Shown: positions 1-6,899, numbered from the stretch's first letter. The stretch is DNA of 8,190 nt from Chryseobacterium sp. (GCA_017989575.1 JAGNPP010000103.1:1-8190), one strand, 5' to 3'. Translations and numbers: made by a program. The notes: generated from the sequence alone by a model not told the origin.

Positions 1-34
1 ATAAAGCGTTGGAAATTGTTTGAGCTAAAGACAT
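1..34 (-). CDS. 5' end of an unidentified downstream gene (partial)
   Basis: An ATG at 34-32 overlaps the TAA stop of the CatA-like gene by one base (TAATG on the minus strand). The frame stays open to the window edge and reads M-S-L-A-Q-T-I-S-N-A-L. The same one-base TAATG junction is used between hflX and the DUF4919 gene in this window, which makes translational coupling plausible and suggests this is the next gene of the same operon. Eleven residues are too few to assign a family. It could also be a chance open frame. Confidence 0.45.
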   Translation of the reverse strand, partial: MSLAQTISNAL

Positions 35-663
35 TATTCTAAATTTAATTCCTTCTGAAACGCTTCCAAATATTTCGCAAGATGAAAACCATCCATCAAA
101 CCGTGATGTGCTTCGATAGAAATCGGCAACATTTTTCGCCCGTTCTTCTCGGAGAATTTCCCGAATACAATTTTAGGAATCGATTCTTTTGGGTCGAAAT
201 CTGTGGGATGTAGCAAACCCGTGAAACTCGTCCAAGGCATCGTGGAATGTCTGATGTGATTGGGCGGAAGTGATTCATTTTTGATTCTCAATCCAGTTGA
301 ATTTTGAACCTCATCAATTTCTTTTTGTAAGTTTTGCTTAAAGATTTGAAAATCATCAGAATATTCGAAATAAGAGAAGCCAAACGTTCCATCATTTCGT
401 CCAATCGTTGAACCAACGTGTACAATATCATAAGCTATAACTTCTTCATTTACAATTCTATATCCAAATTCTTCCACCGCATTAATCGCTTTCATAGATT
501 TATGAAGATAGTGTGCGAAGAAAGATTCATTTCTGTCTTTGGATAATTGATAGGTTTCTGTGCAATCTACTTCTGTTACAATCCCGAAATAAGGACTTCT
601 CATTCCAGAAAAAAATTGATAATGCTCTTTTCTCTTCCAGTTTTCTACATCAATGATTTTCAT
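34..663 (-). CDS. CatA-like O-acetyltransferase (chloramphenicol acetyltransferase fold)
   Basis: This is a 209-residue protein of the classical trimeric chloramphenicol acetyltransferase family, which moves an acetyl group from acetyl-CoA to a hydroxyl. Full-length similarity to CAT is visible: an N-terminal WKRKEH block (9-14), a YSDDFQIF block (about 101-108), STMPW (140-144) and the active-site block HHGLMDGFH (186-194). His187 matches CAT catalytic His195, Asp191 matches the structural Asp199, and Ser140 matches Ser148, which stabilises the transition state. The catalytic machinery therefore looks intact. The regions that form the chloramphenicol pocket differ from CAT I, so real resistance is uncertain and another alcohol acceptor is possible. 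The frame extends to a TTG at 669, but the ATG at 663 gives a natural start 12 bases after the antiporter stop. It probably belongs to the hflX operon. The family is clear; the substrate is not. Confidence 0.9.
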   Translation of the reverse strand: MKIIDVENWKRKEHYQFFSGMRSPYFGIVTEVDCTETYQLSKDRNESFFAHYLHKSMKAINAVEEFGYRIVNEEVIAYDIVHVGSTIGRNDGTFGFSYFEYSDDFQIFKQNLQKEIDEVQNSTGLRIKNESLPPNHIRHSTMPWTSFTGLLHPTDFDPKESIPKIVFGKFSEKNGRKMLPISIEAHHGLMDGFHLAKYLEAFQKELNLE

Positions 664-675
664 CTTCAAATTTTA

Positions 676-1950
676 TTAATGAATTTCTTTCTCCATTATT
701 TGTTCTTCTGTTGCAATCTTCTTCGGATTGGCCACTTTTGCAATCGTAAGTCCCTGAACAATAATCGAAAACACCACTACACAATAGGTAATACTGATGA
801 TAATCTGACTGTATTCATTAATAGGAATCGATAATGCTAATGCAATGGAAACACCACCTCGGATTCCGCCCCAAACCAAGACTTTGACAGTTTGCGGACT
901 AAATCTGTACCTTAAAGACATAAACTTGGTCGGAACATAAATAGCCACCCAACGCGCAATCAATACAATCATAATACAAATTCCGCCTGCAATAAGATAT
1001 TCATTTAAGTCTTTGATTAAGAGCAACTCAAAACCGATAAACAGGAATAGAACAGCATTCATAATCTCATCTATCAACTCCCAGAATTTAATCAAATAGT
1101 CTTGCGTTTCGGATTTCATTTTGAAACTATCACTGAAATTCCCCATAAACAAACCAGCGGCTACCATTGCCAAAGGTGCAGAAATATGCATTTCGCGGGC
1201 AATCAAATAGCCACCCATCACGACTGCCAATGTGATGAGTACAGAAATAATATAATCATCTACCATACGCAATGCCCTGGACGCCGAAAAACCTAATAGC
1301 ACCCCCAAAAGCAATCCACCACCCGCTTCTCGTAGCAAAAGAAGTCCGATGTTTTCGACATTCAAATCAATATCTTTCCCGATTGCGATTTGCAAAACAA
1401 CGGTAAAAACAACAACCGCCATCCCATCATTAAACAAGGATTCTCCCGCAACTTTTGTCTCAAGAGATTTGGAAACTTTTGCCTGCTTCAGGACACTTAG
1501 AACCGCAACAGGATCTGTAGGTGAAATCAACGCTCCAAAAACAATACAGTAAATCAATGGCATCTGAACGCCAACCAAAGGCAAGAGATAATAAACGCCA
1601 AAACCTACAGCAAAGGTGGAAATGATAACGCCAACAGTAGAAAAAATCAAAACGGGGCCAAACTGCTCCTTCAAATCTTTGATGTTGATATGGATTCCTC
1701 CCGCAAAAAGCAGGAAGTTTAGCATGGCTCCCATCAGAACCTCGGTAAAATCAAAACTGTGAACCAGCTGGGTAAGATGACTAGTGGTTTTGGGCAAAAA
1801 ATTTTCGCCAGACGCTACCAAAGTTACAGAAACGATAATCGCGATGACCATAATCCCAATTGTACTTGGCAATTTGAGAACTCTGTAATTGATATAGGCG
1901 AAAAATGCCGCTAAGACGATAAGAACTGAGAATGAGTAATATAACTCCAT
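676..1950 (-). CDS. CPA1-family Na+(K+)/H+ antiporter, NhaP-like
   Basis: This 424-residue inner-membrane protein has about 12-13 hydrophobic segments, starting at residues 3-20 and ending near 404, and a short charged C-terminal tail (405-424). It exchanges protons for sodium or potassium and so helps control pH and ion balance. Diagnostic motifs are SPTDPVAV (143-150, Thr145-Asp146), GESLFNDG (169-176, with Glu170, Asn174 and Asp175) and WGGIRGG (360-366, Arg364). The spacing from Asp146 to Glu170 to Asn174-Asp175 matches the ion-binding site of CPA1 exchangers such as NhaP, where the Asn-Asp pair marks an electroneutral mode. No RCK or cyclic-nucleotide regulatory domain is attached. The ATG start lies 34 bases after the DUF4919 stop, with no terminator between, so it is probably co-transcribed. 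Whether Na+ or K+ is preferred cannot be read from the sequence. Confidence 0.93.
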   Translation of the reverse strand: MELYYSFSVLIVLAAFFAYINYRVLKLPSTIGIMVIAIIVSVTLVASGENFLPKTTSHLTQLVHSFDFTEVLMGAMLNFLLFAGGIHINIKDLKEQFGPVLIFSTVGVIISTFAVGFGVYYLLPLVGVQMPLIYCIVFGALISPTDPVAVLSVLKQAKVSKSLETKVAGESLFNDGMAVVVFTVVLQIAIGKDIDLNVENIGLLLLREAGGGLLLGVLLGFSASRALRMVDDYIISVLITLAVVMGGYLIAREMHISAPLAMVAAGLFMGNFSDSFKMKSETQDYLIKFWELIDEIMNAVLFLFIGFELLLIKDLNEYLIAGGICIMIVLIARWVAIYVPTKFMSLRYRFSPQTVKVLVWGGIRGGVSIALALSIPINEYSQIIISITYCVVVFSIIVQGLTIAKVANPKKIATEEQIMEKEIH

Positions 1951-1984
1951 TAATTGTATTTTTTAATATAAATTTTAAACCTCG

Positions 1985-2614
1985 TTAGAAGTCATTATAG
2001 ATTACTTTGATATATGTGGTTGTGTCATTGTTTTCCCAAATGTCATACATTCCGCCTTTTGCTATTTTGGAAGATCTTGTGGCGTCCATCGGAATTCGGA
2101 GGACATTCAGTAAAATATATTCGTCGCCAACAGAATTGACGAGATAAGCAGATTTTTCTTTCTTCCCGTCTCCGGAATCTAAAATAGCTTTTGTGAGTGT
2201 CTGAAACTGAACAAGGTAATATCCGAAGTTTTTAGAATCCTGAAGTCGGTCGTTACATTGCAGCATTATCATCAGAAGATCCAGATTTGTAGGGTCTTTG
2301 GACAGTAGCTCTTTTGCTTTTACAACGGTTTCTGTATATTTTTCTTGTTTAAAATCTTCCAGCATTTTTTTGAAATCATCATCACTTGTAGAGATGGTTT
2401 TACCAATGAAATTCCGGCCGTAATACAAATGTTTAGCTTCCAGGCTATCCACAGATTTTGGAATTGCCTGATACTTGTAGATCATCTTTTCGTAGAAATA
2501 AATCGACTCTTGATTTTGGATTTCTTTCTTAATCTTATCAAGATTAATATTCGATTTTTGAGAAAACCCAAAAACCGAAATCATCAAAAAGAAAAAGACA
2601 ATGTTTTTTTTCAT
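1985..2614 (-). CDS. secreted DUF4919-family protein of unknown function
   Basis: This 209-residue protein begins with a signal peptide: MKKN, then a hydrophobic core, then GFSQ, with likely cleavage near residues 18-19. It is therefore expected in the periplasm or outside the cell. There is no lipobox cysteine. The mature part is mostly helical, with a repeat-like amphipathic stretch (about 81-142) that resembles a TPR-type helical hairpin. LYYGRNF (63-69) and the C-terminal SVGDEYILLNVL block (161-172) look like the conserved segments of DUF4919, a family seen mainly in Bacteroidota with no assigned function; this is a call from memory of the family. Its ATG overlaps the hflX stop by one base, and an SD-like AGAGGA (minus strand, 2626-2621) sits six bases upstream inside the last hflX codons, so translation is probably coupled to hflX. 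The biological link between the two is unknown. Confidence 0.8.
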   Translation of the reverse strand: MKKNIVFFFLMISVFGFSQKSNINLDKIKKEIQNQESIYFYEKMIYKYQAIPKSVDSLEAKHLYYGRNFIGKTISTSDDDFKKMLEDFKQEKYTETVVKAKELLSKDPTNLDLLMIMLQCNDRLQDSKNFGYYLVQFQTLTKAILDSGDGKKEKSAYLVNSVGDEYILLNVLRIPMDATRSSKIAKGGMYDIWENNDTTTYIKVIYNDF

Positions 2615-3828
2615 TAATTTTCCTCTTCGTCTTCAAAATATTCGAACAGCAAATCGTTGTATGGGAAACGGGAAATGTGAATCCTGTGCACCTCATCGTA
2701 AATCATTTTTTTCATCTCTGGGAAGTTCTCCTTCGTTAAAGCTGAAATGAAAACCGTTGGAAATTTGGACTTCGCCATCCACGTTTTTTGCCATTCTTCC
2801 AAAGAAATATTTTTGTTGGATCCAGGCGTCAAATCGTCCTCATCTTTTTTCTCGTAAGTGAAATCATCAATTTTGTTGAAAACCATAATCATCGGTTTGC
2901 GATGCGCGTCGATTTCTTGTAGGATTTCGTTGACAGAATTGATGTGATCTTCGAAACTTTCGTGCGAAATATCGACCACGTGAATCAACAAATCCGCCTC
3001 ACGAACCTCATCCAAAGTCGATTTGAAACTTTCTACCAACTGAGTCGGTAACTTTCTGATGAATCCAACCGTGTCCGTCAAAAGGAAAGGCAAATTCCCA
3101 ATCACGACTTTACGAACCGTTGTATCCAGCGTTGCAAACAACTTATTTTCAGCGAAAACATCAGATTTTGACAAGGCGTTCATCAAGGTAGATTTTCCAA
3201 CATTGGTGTAGCCAACCAAAGCCGTACGCACCGTTTTACCACGGTTTTGTCTTTGCGTTCCCATCTGTTTGTCGATGATTTTCAGCTTTTCTTTTAGCAA
3301 TGTGATTCTGTCGCGGATGATCCTTCTATCGGTTTCGATCTCCGTTTCCCCAGGACCACGCATCCCGATTCCACCTTTTTGTCTCTCAAGGTGAGTCCAC
3401 ATTCTGGTTAGTCTCGGAAGAAGATATTGATACTGAGCTAATTCTACCTGAGTTCTTGCGTAAGAAGTCTGCGCTCTTTGTGCAAAAATATCGAGAATGA
3501 GATTGGTTCTGTCCAGGATTTTGACTTCCATTTCACGCTCCAAATTTTTCAATTGGGATGGCGACAATTCATCATCGAAAATAACCGTTCCAATTTTATG
3601 TTCTTTCGCATAGTCACGGATTTCCTCCATTTTTCCTTTTCCTACGAATGTTTTGGAATCTGGCTGAGTCAACCTTTGGGTAAAACGTTTTTCAACTGTA
3701 GCACCAGCTGTGAAAGCCAAAAACTCCAGTTCGTCCATATATTCTATCAGTTTATCTTCGCTTTGATTTTGGGTAATTAATCCTACCAAAACCGCTTTTT
3801 CGTACTGATGTTCCTTTTTTTCTAGCAT
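2614..3828 (-). CDS. hflX: GTPase HflX
   Basis: This 404-residue protein is a ribosome-associated GTPase. In other bacteria HflX binds 50S subunits and splits stalled ribosomes after heat or antibiotic stress. The N-terminal nucleotide-binding-like domain (about 1-145) holds the DSKTFVGKGK block (57-66). The family signature GGIGMRGPGETEIETDRR (152-169) precedes a linker helix and the G domain: G1 GYTNVGKST (206-214), G3 DTVG (252-255), G4 NKID (318-321) and G5 SAL (362-364). All nucleotide-binding motifs are intact. Between G4 and G5 lies a long, charged insert (about 322-350) that is absent from E. coli HflX. The C-terminus ends in an acidic DEEEN tail. It is the first gene of the left-hand operon, just after the strong hairpin at 3873-3901. 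The start is the ATG at 3828; no Shine-Dalgarno site is visible. Confidence 0.96.
   Translation of the reverse strand: MLEKKEHQYEKAVLVGLITQNQSEDKLIEYMDELEFLAFTAGATVEKRFTQRLTQPDSKTFVGKGKMEEIRDYAKEHKIGTVIFDDELSPSQLKNLEREMEVKILDRTNLILDIFAQRAQTSYARTQVELAQYQYLLPRLTRMWTHLERQKGGIGMRGPGETEIETDRRIIRDRITLLKEKLKIIDKQMGTQRQNRGKTVRTALVGYTNVGKSTLMNALSKSDVFAENKLFATLDTTVRKVVIGNLPFLLTDTVGFIRKLPTQLVESFKSTLDEVREADLLIHVVDISHESFEDHINSVNEILQEIDAHRKPMIMVFNKIDDFTYEKKDEDDLTPGSNKNISLEEWQKTWMAKSKFPTVFISALTKENFPEMKKMIYDEVHRIHISRFPYNDLLFEYFEDEEEN
2621..2626 (-). promoter_or_regulatory. SD-like site for the DUF4919 gene
   Basis: The minus strand reads AGAGGA six bases before the ATG at 2614. It is the only start in the window with a recognisable Shine-Dalgarno-like sequence at a useful distance. 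It is built from the terminal Glu-Glu-Asn codons of hflX, so it may be a by-product of the acidic hflX tail, but its position would help re-initiation at the TAATG junction. Confidence 0.35.
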
Positions 3829-3852
3829 TAAAATTTTAATTTCTGATTTTCA

Positions 3853-3882
3853 CAAGATACTATTTTTCAACAAAAAAACCAA
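3853..3882 (-). promoter_or_regulatory. weak candidate promoter for the hflX operon
   Basis: On the minus strand a TTG (3882-3880) is followed after 20 bases by TATCTTG (3859-3853), an imperfect copy of the flavobacterial TAnnTTTG -7 element. The site lies between the rmuC terminator and the hflX ATG, where a promoter is needed if the hairpin is effective. Its TTG falls inside the hairpin stem. The match is poor and such sites are common by chance in AT-rich DNA. Confidence 0.25.
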
Positions 3883-3901
3883 AGACAATCTTTGGTTTTT
3901 T
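3873..3901 (-). terminator. strong rho-independent terminator after rmuC
   Basis: A perfect 13-base-pair stem (3873-3885 with 3889-3901) has a 3-base CAA loop. The GC pairs lie in the middle of the stem, and A/T runs flank it, giving seven T after the core on the minus strand and six on the plus strand. It lies about 90 bases after the rmuC stop, so it should end the rmuC transcript and separate it from hflX. The structure would also work on the plus strand, but no plus-strand gene ends here. Confidence 0.85.
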
Positions 3902-3989
3902 ATTTTCCTTCACTGAAATTACAATTGTGATTTTGCTTTAACCTATTGATTTTTAGGATTTATTTTAAGGATATAAAATCTTTACACAT

Positions 3990-5339
3990 CTAAAATCCAT
4001 CTTCATTTTCCAGATTTTGAGGAAGTGATTTTTTATTTTTAATTCCCAGACTTTTCAATTTCTGAGTTTGGATCATCAGATTATCATTTCCCGAACTCAG
4101 CTGTTTGAAAGCATCGTTGTAAGCGTTTTTAGCTTGATCGATATTTTTCCCGATTCGTTCCAAGTTTTCTACAAATCCTACAAATTTGTCATACAATTTT
4201 GCGCCTCTGTCCGCAATCTCCATCGCATTTCGGTTTTGATGTTCGCGCTTCCAAAGATCCTGAATGAGCTTTAAAGACGTGATAAGATTAGTCGGACTTA
4301 ATAATAAAATCCTTTTGTCATAAGCAAAATTCCAAAGATTGGGTTCGGCTTGCAAAGCAGCAATATAAGCCGCTTCGCTTGGTATAAACATCATCACAAA
4401 GTCCAAAGACTTGTCAAAATCATCATAAGCTTTCTGGCTGAGTTGCGAGATGTGGTTTTTAACAGATTGCAAATGTTGATTCTGTTTGATGGTAAAAATT
4501 TCAGCATCCGTTTCATCCGACATTTCCACGAAAGCCGTGAGAGAAACCTTGCTGTCGATGATGACGTTTCTGTTATCCGGATATTTCACAACTGCATCAG
4601 GGCGCATTTTTTTGCCAGAAAATTCGGAAAAAATGGCTTTGTTTTTTTCATCTCGGAGTTCGTGCTCCATAAAGTATTCCTGATTTTTCCTTAATCCAGA
4701 TTTCTCCAAAATACTTTCCAAAATCATTTCGCCCCAGTTTCCCTGCGTTTTGCTTTCGCCTTTCAAAGCTCTAGTTAACTGTTTTGCATCTTCGGAAATT
4801 TGTTGATTAAGGTCTTTCAACTCACGCACTTTTTCACCTAGAGAAAATCGTTCTTTGGATTCCTTGTCATAAGTTTCGTTCACCGTATTTTTCAGTTCAT
4901 TAATTTTCTCCTGAAAAGGTTCAAGAATCAATTTTAACTGATTTTGATTGAGTTGCGTGAACTTTTCGGATTTTTGCTCTAAAATCTGATTCGCCGTTTT
5001 TTCAAACTGAAGCCGAGTAGTTTCCTGTAGTTTTTCGAAATCCTCTTTCTGATTTTCAAGCTTGTCTTGCAGATTTTTGTAATGTGCGTTGAGTTCCGCA
5101 TTAGTGAAAAGCAATTCCTCCTTACTTTTTTGGATTGATGAATTTTCTTTGATTAATTCAAGGTTTGAAAGTTTTAGCTCGTCAATTTTTTGTTGATAAT
5201 TGATTTCACTTTCCTGTGCCCGAATCAGTTTTTCATTGGCTTCATCGAAATTTCGCTTGCTGACAGAACTTGATTTCATCACAAGGAAAACTGAGATCCC
5301 ACCAATTAAAACCCCAAGAATAATATAAATTACAAGCAT
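3990..5339 (-). CDS. rmuC: RmuC family protein (DUF195), DNA recombination-associated
   Basis: This 449-residue protein (from the ATG at 5339) has an N-terminal membrane segment (about 1-22), a long coiled coil rich in Glu, Gln, Lys and Leu (about 30-195), and the C-terminal RmuC domain. In that domain I see GNWGE (200-204), RPDAVVKYP (246-254), IDSKVS (261-266), FIPSEAAYIAAL (318-329) and LLLSPTNLI (345-353). The Glu, Asp and Asp-x-Lys residues fit the PD-(D/E)xK nuclease core proposed for this family. Loss of rmuC raises inversion at short inverted repeats in E. coli; the exact reaction is not settled. Length is normal. The frame continues upstream to a TTG at 5360, but that codon abuts a terminator hairpin and the ATG places the membrane segment at the very N-terminus, so I prefer the ATG. 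The stop is TAG. It appears to be a single-gene unit between two hairpins. Confidence 0.93.
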   Translation of the reverse strand: MLVIYIILGVLIGGISVFLVMKSSSVSKRNFDEANEKLIRAQESEINYQQKIDELKLSNLELIKENSSIQKSKEELLFTNAELNAHYKNLQDKLENQKEDFEKLQETTRLQFEKTANQILEQKSEKFTQLNQNQLKLILEPFQEKINELKNTVNETYDKESKERFSLGEKVRELKDLNQQISEDAKQLTRALKGESKTQGNWGEMILESILEKSGLRKNQEYFMEHELRDEKNKAIFSEFSGKKMRPDAVVKYPDNRNVIIDSKVSLTAFVEMSDETDAEIFTIKQNQHLQSVKNHISQLSQKAYDDFDKSLDFVMMFIPSEAAYIAALQAEPNLWNFAYDKRILLLSPTNLITSLKLIQDLWKREHQNRNAMEIADRGAKLYDKFVGFVENLERIGKNIDQAKNAYNDAFKQLSSGNDNLMIQTQKLKSLGIKNKKSLPQNLENEDGF

Positions 5340-5360
5340 CAATATTGAATTTGTTTTCAA

Positions 5361-5394
5361 AAACCCTTTCTGAATTGAAACTCTGAAAGGGTTT
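5361..5394 (-). terminator. hairpin terminator between ppk2 and rmuC
   Basis: A 10-base-pair perfect stem pairs AAACCCTTTC (5361-5370) with GAAAGGGTTT (5385-5394) around a 14-base loop. On the minus strand it is followed by two further T, giving five T in a row. It begins 22 bases after the ppk2 stop. The T run is short, so some read-through into rmuC is likely; no clear separate rmuC promoter is visible. Confidence 0.65.
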
Positions 5395-5416
5395 AAATTG
5401 TATAGGTTTTTAAAAT

Positions 5417-6295
5417 TTACTTCTCGTTTTCCAATTTCGCTTTAGAATCAGCTAAAGCACTTTTCTCTTTTGCAGACAGCTTGGGAAATTTGAGATTCAT
5501 CTCTTCCAACTTATCAATAATTATTTGGATTGCCGCAACTCTGGAAAACCATTTCTGATCAGCAGGAATCACAAACCAAGGCGCAGAATCTGTGGAAGTT
5601 TCATTGATGGCCCGCTCGTAAGCTTTCTGATAATCGTCCCAATAGCCTCGTTCGGTAATATCGCCTTCCGCAAATTTCCAGTTTTTATCTTCTTCATTGA
5701 TCCTGTCTAGGAATCTTTCTTTCTGCTCTTCTTTGGAAACGTTCAGGAAAATCTTGATAATCTTTGTTCCATTGTTTGCAAGATGCTTTTCAAAATTTCG
5801 GATGCTTTCAAATCTGTTTTCCCAGAATTTTTTATCAAATTGTTTCACATCTGTCCAAGTCTTTTCGCTAAGATTATATTCCGGATGCACCTTGCAGACC
5901 AACACACTTTCGTAATGGGAACGATTGAAAATTCCTATTTTACCCTTCGCCGGCAACGCAATGTAATGACGCCAGATGAAATCATGAGAATACTCCTTGG
6001 TACTTGGACTTTTGAAACTTGTCACTTCGCAACCTTGTGGATTCACGCCACCGAAAACATGCTCAATCAAACTATCTTTTCCTGCAGCATCCATCGCCTG
6101 GAGAATTATTAGAAGAGATTGACTTCCATCTGCATATAATTTTTCCTGCAGCAGTCTCAGTTTTTCCTTTTCTGTTCCCAGAAGTTGCTTGGCTTCCTCT
6201 TTGTTGATTTTTCCTTTGTAACTGGTTTTATGTTTCTTGATTTCGAATTTTGATTTTTCTTTTATTAGAAAATCATCGGAAAAATTGTAGTCCAT
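5417..6295 (-). CDS. PPK2-family polyphosphate:nucleotide phosphotransferase
   Basis: This 292-residue cytoplasmic kinase uses inorganic polyphosphate to phosphorylate nucleotides. The single PPK2 domain shows the Walker A block MDAAGKDS (68-75), then GGVNPQG (82-88), the catalytic FNRSHYE block (123-129), the lid segment KNWKFAEGD (204-212), and the closing ERGYWDDYQKAYE (215-227) and APWFVIPADQKW (238-249) blocks. All key residues appear present. The overall length and the MDAAGKD form of Walker A resemble single-domain class III enzymes, which can act on both AMP and ADP, but class and nucleotide preference are inference. The C-terminal tail (about 272-292) is Lys- and Glu-rich. The frame can be extended to a TTG at 6334, but that lies inside the upstream terminator hairpin. 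The ATG at 6295 is preceded by CAAAAAAAT, the same leader as the DUF1573 gene, and is clearly the better start. Confidence 0.94.
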   Translation of the reverse strand: MDYNFSDDFLIKEKSKFEIKKHKTSYKGKINKEEAKQLLGTEKEKLRLLQEKLYADGSQSLLIILQAMDAAGKDSLIEHVFGGVNPQGCEVTSFKSPSTKEYSHDFIWRHYIALPAKGKIGIFNRSHYESVLVCKVHPEYNLSEKTWTDVKQFDKKFWENRFESIRNFEKHLANNGTKIIKIFLNVSKEEQKERFLDRINEEDKNWKFAEGDITERGYWDDYQKAYERAINETSTDSAPWFVIPADQKWFSRVAAIQIIIDKLEEMNLKFPKLSAKEKSALADSKAKLENEK

Positions 6296-6323
6296 ATTTT
6301 TTTGATTTGGTGTAAAATAAAAA

Positions 6324-6350
6324 AAACATTCCAAATAGTTTAGAATGTTT
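6324..6350 (-). terminator. rho-independent terminator after the DUF1573 gene
   Basis: AAACATTC (6324-6331) pairs with GAATGTTT (6343-6350). After one C/A mismatch, three more A-T pairs close a TAG loop. On the minus strand the stem runs into eight T (6326-6319). It lies 22 bases after the DUF1573 stop and 28 bases before the ppk2 ATG. Low GC content makes it weaker than the hairpin at 3873-3901, so partial read-through into ppk2 is possible. Confidence 0.75.
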
Positions 6351-6372
6351 CGATTTATAAAAAGTTGGTGGA

Positions 6373-6864
6373 TTATTTTGCCGGTGCAACTGTAGTAGTT
6401 GCACTCAGTTTTTTAGCTTTACTTTTATCAAATTTCCCACCACTTACCTTGTTTGCAGGAGCAGCTTTTTCAGCTACTACAGCTGTAGCAACACCCGCCA
6501 AATCTTCTACATTACCTTTGATGTAAATTACAGATCTGTTGTTTGCAGGATCATTAGAATAAACTTCAATCAACTTATTGAAATGCCCTTTGATTCCTGT
6601 GTTGTATCCAACTTTAATTTTGGTTTCTTTTCCTGGCAAGATTGGATCTTTGCTCCATTCTGGAGTTGTACATCCACAAGAAGGTTTTACTTCGGTCAGA
6701 ATAAGTGGCTTGTCTCCTGTATTTTTAACAGTGAAAAATCTGTGTCCGTCTGATCCAGCTTTCACATTTCCGTAGTCGAAAGTTGTTTTATCAAATGAGA
6801 TTGTTTGTGCAGATGCAAAAGCGATAGCTCCTGTCATAAATAATCCTGCAAGAATCTTTTTCAT
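6373..6864 (-). CDS. secreted DUF1573 domain protein
   Basis: This 163-residue protein begins with a clear signal peptide (MKK, hydrophobic core, then AFASAQ; likely cleavage near 19-20), so it is exported. Residues 21-117 form a single immunoglobulin-like DUF1573 domain: DFGxV-like FDYGNV (29-34), VKNTGDKPL (46-54), the hallmark PSCGCTTPEW (61-70), LPGKE (76-80) and YSNDPANN (102-109). The two cysteines of SCGC (63 and 65) are conserved in the family, but no role is known. DUF1573 proteins are abundant in Bacteroidota, often in many paralogues, and their function is unassigned. After the domain comes a low-complexity Ala/Lys/Thr tail (about 121-163), rich in short direct repeats of Ala, Val and Thr codons. 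The gene is read from its own promoter candidate, divergent from valS, and ends at a hairpin. No partner can be inferred from position alone. Confidence 0.9.
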   Translation of the reverse strand: MKKILAGLFMTGAIAFASAQTISFDKTTFDYGNVKAGSDGHRFFTVKNTGDKPLILTEVKPSCGCTTPEWSKDPILPGKETKIKVGYNTGIKGHFNKLIEVYSNDPANNRSVIYIKGNVEDLAGVATAVVAEKAAPANKVSGGKFDKSKAKKLSATTTVAPAK

Positions 6865-6899
6865 ATTTTTTTGTTTTAGATAATTAAATTTTTGAATAA

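Larger units (their letters stand above)
3829..3989. other. intergenic region between rmuC and hflX
   Basis: This 161-base AT-rich spacer is the largest gap in the window. It contains a strong hairpin (3873-3901), a candidate hflX promoter (3853-3882) and an 18-base imperfect palindrome at 3916-3933 (AAATTACAATTGTGATTT, one mismatched pair). No ORF or tRNA-like structure is visible in it. Confidence 0.8.

Noticed and set aside
667..669. TTG as start of the CatA-like gene.
   Set aside because: It adds only two residues, and an ATG follows two codons later at 663 at a normal distance from the upstream stop.
1102..1552. Plus-strand open frames within the antiporter gene.
   Set aside because: They are antisense to a well-supported gene with intact CPA1 motifs and show no recognisable protein features.
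5525..6207. Several overlapping plus-strand frames opposite ppk2.
   Set aside because: The minus-strand frame holds all PPK2 motifs; the plus-strand frames overlap each other and lack plausible starts or domains.
6384..6404. Perfect inverted repeat GTGCAACT / AGTTGCAC with a 5-base loop, followed by six T on the plus strand, resembling a plus-strand terminator.
   Set aside because: It lies inside the 3' end of the DUF1573 coding region and is explained by repeated Ala, Thr and Val codons. No plus-strand gene ends here, and on the minus strand no T run follows.
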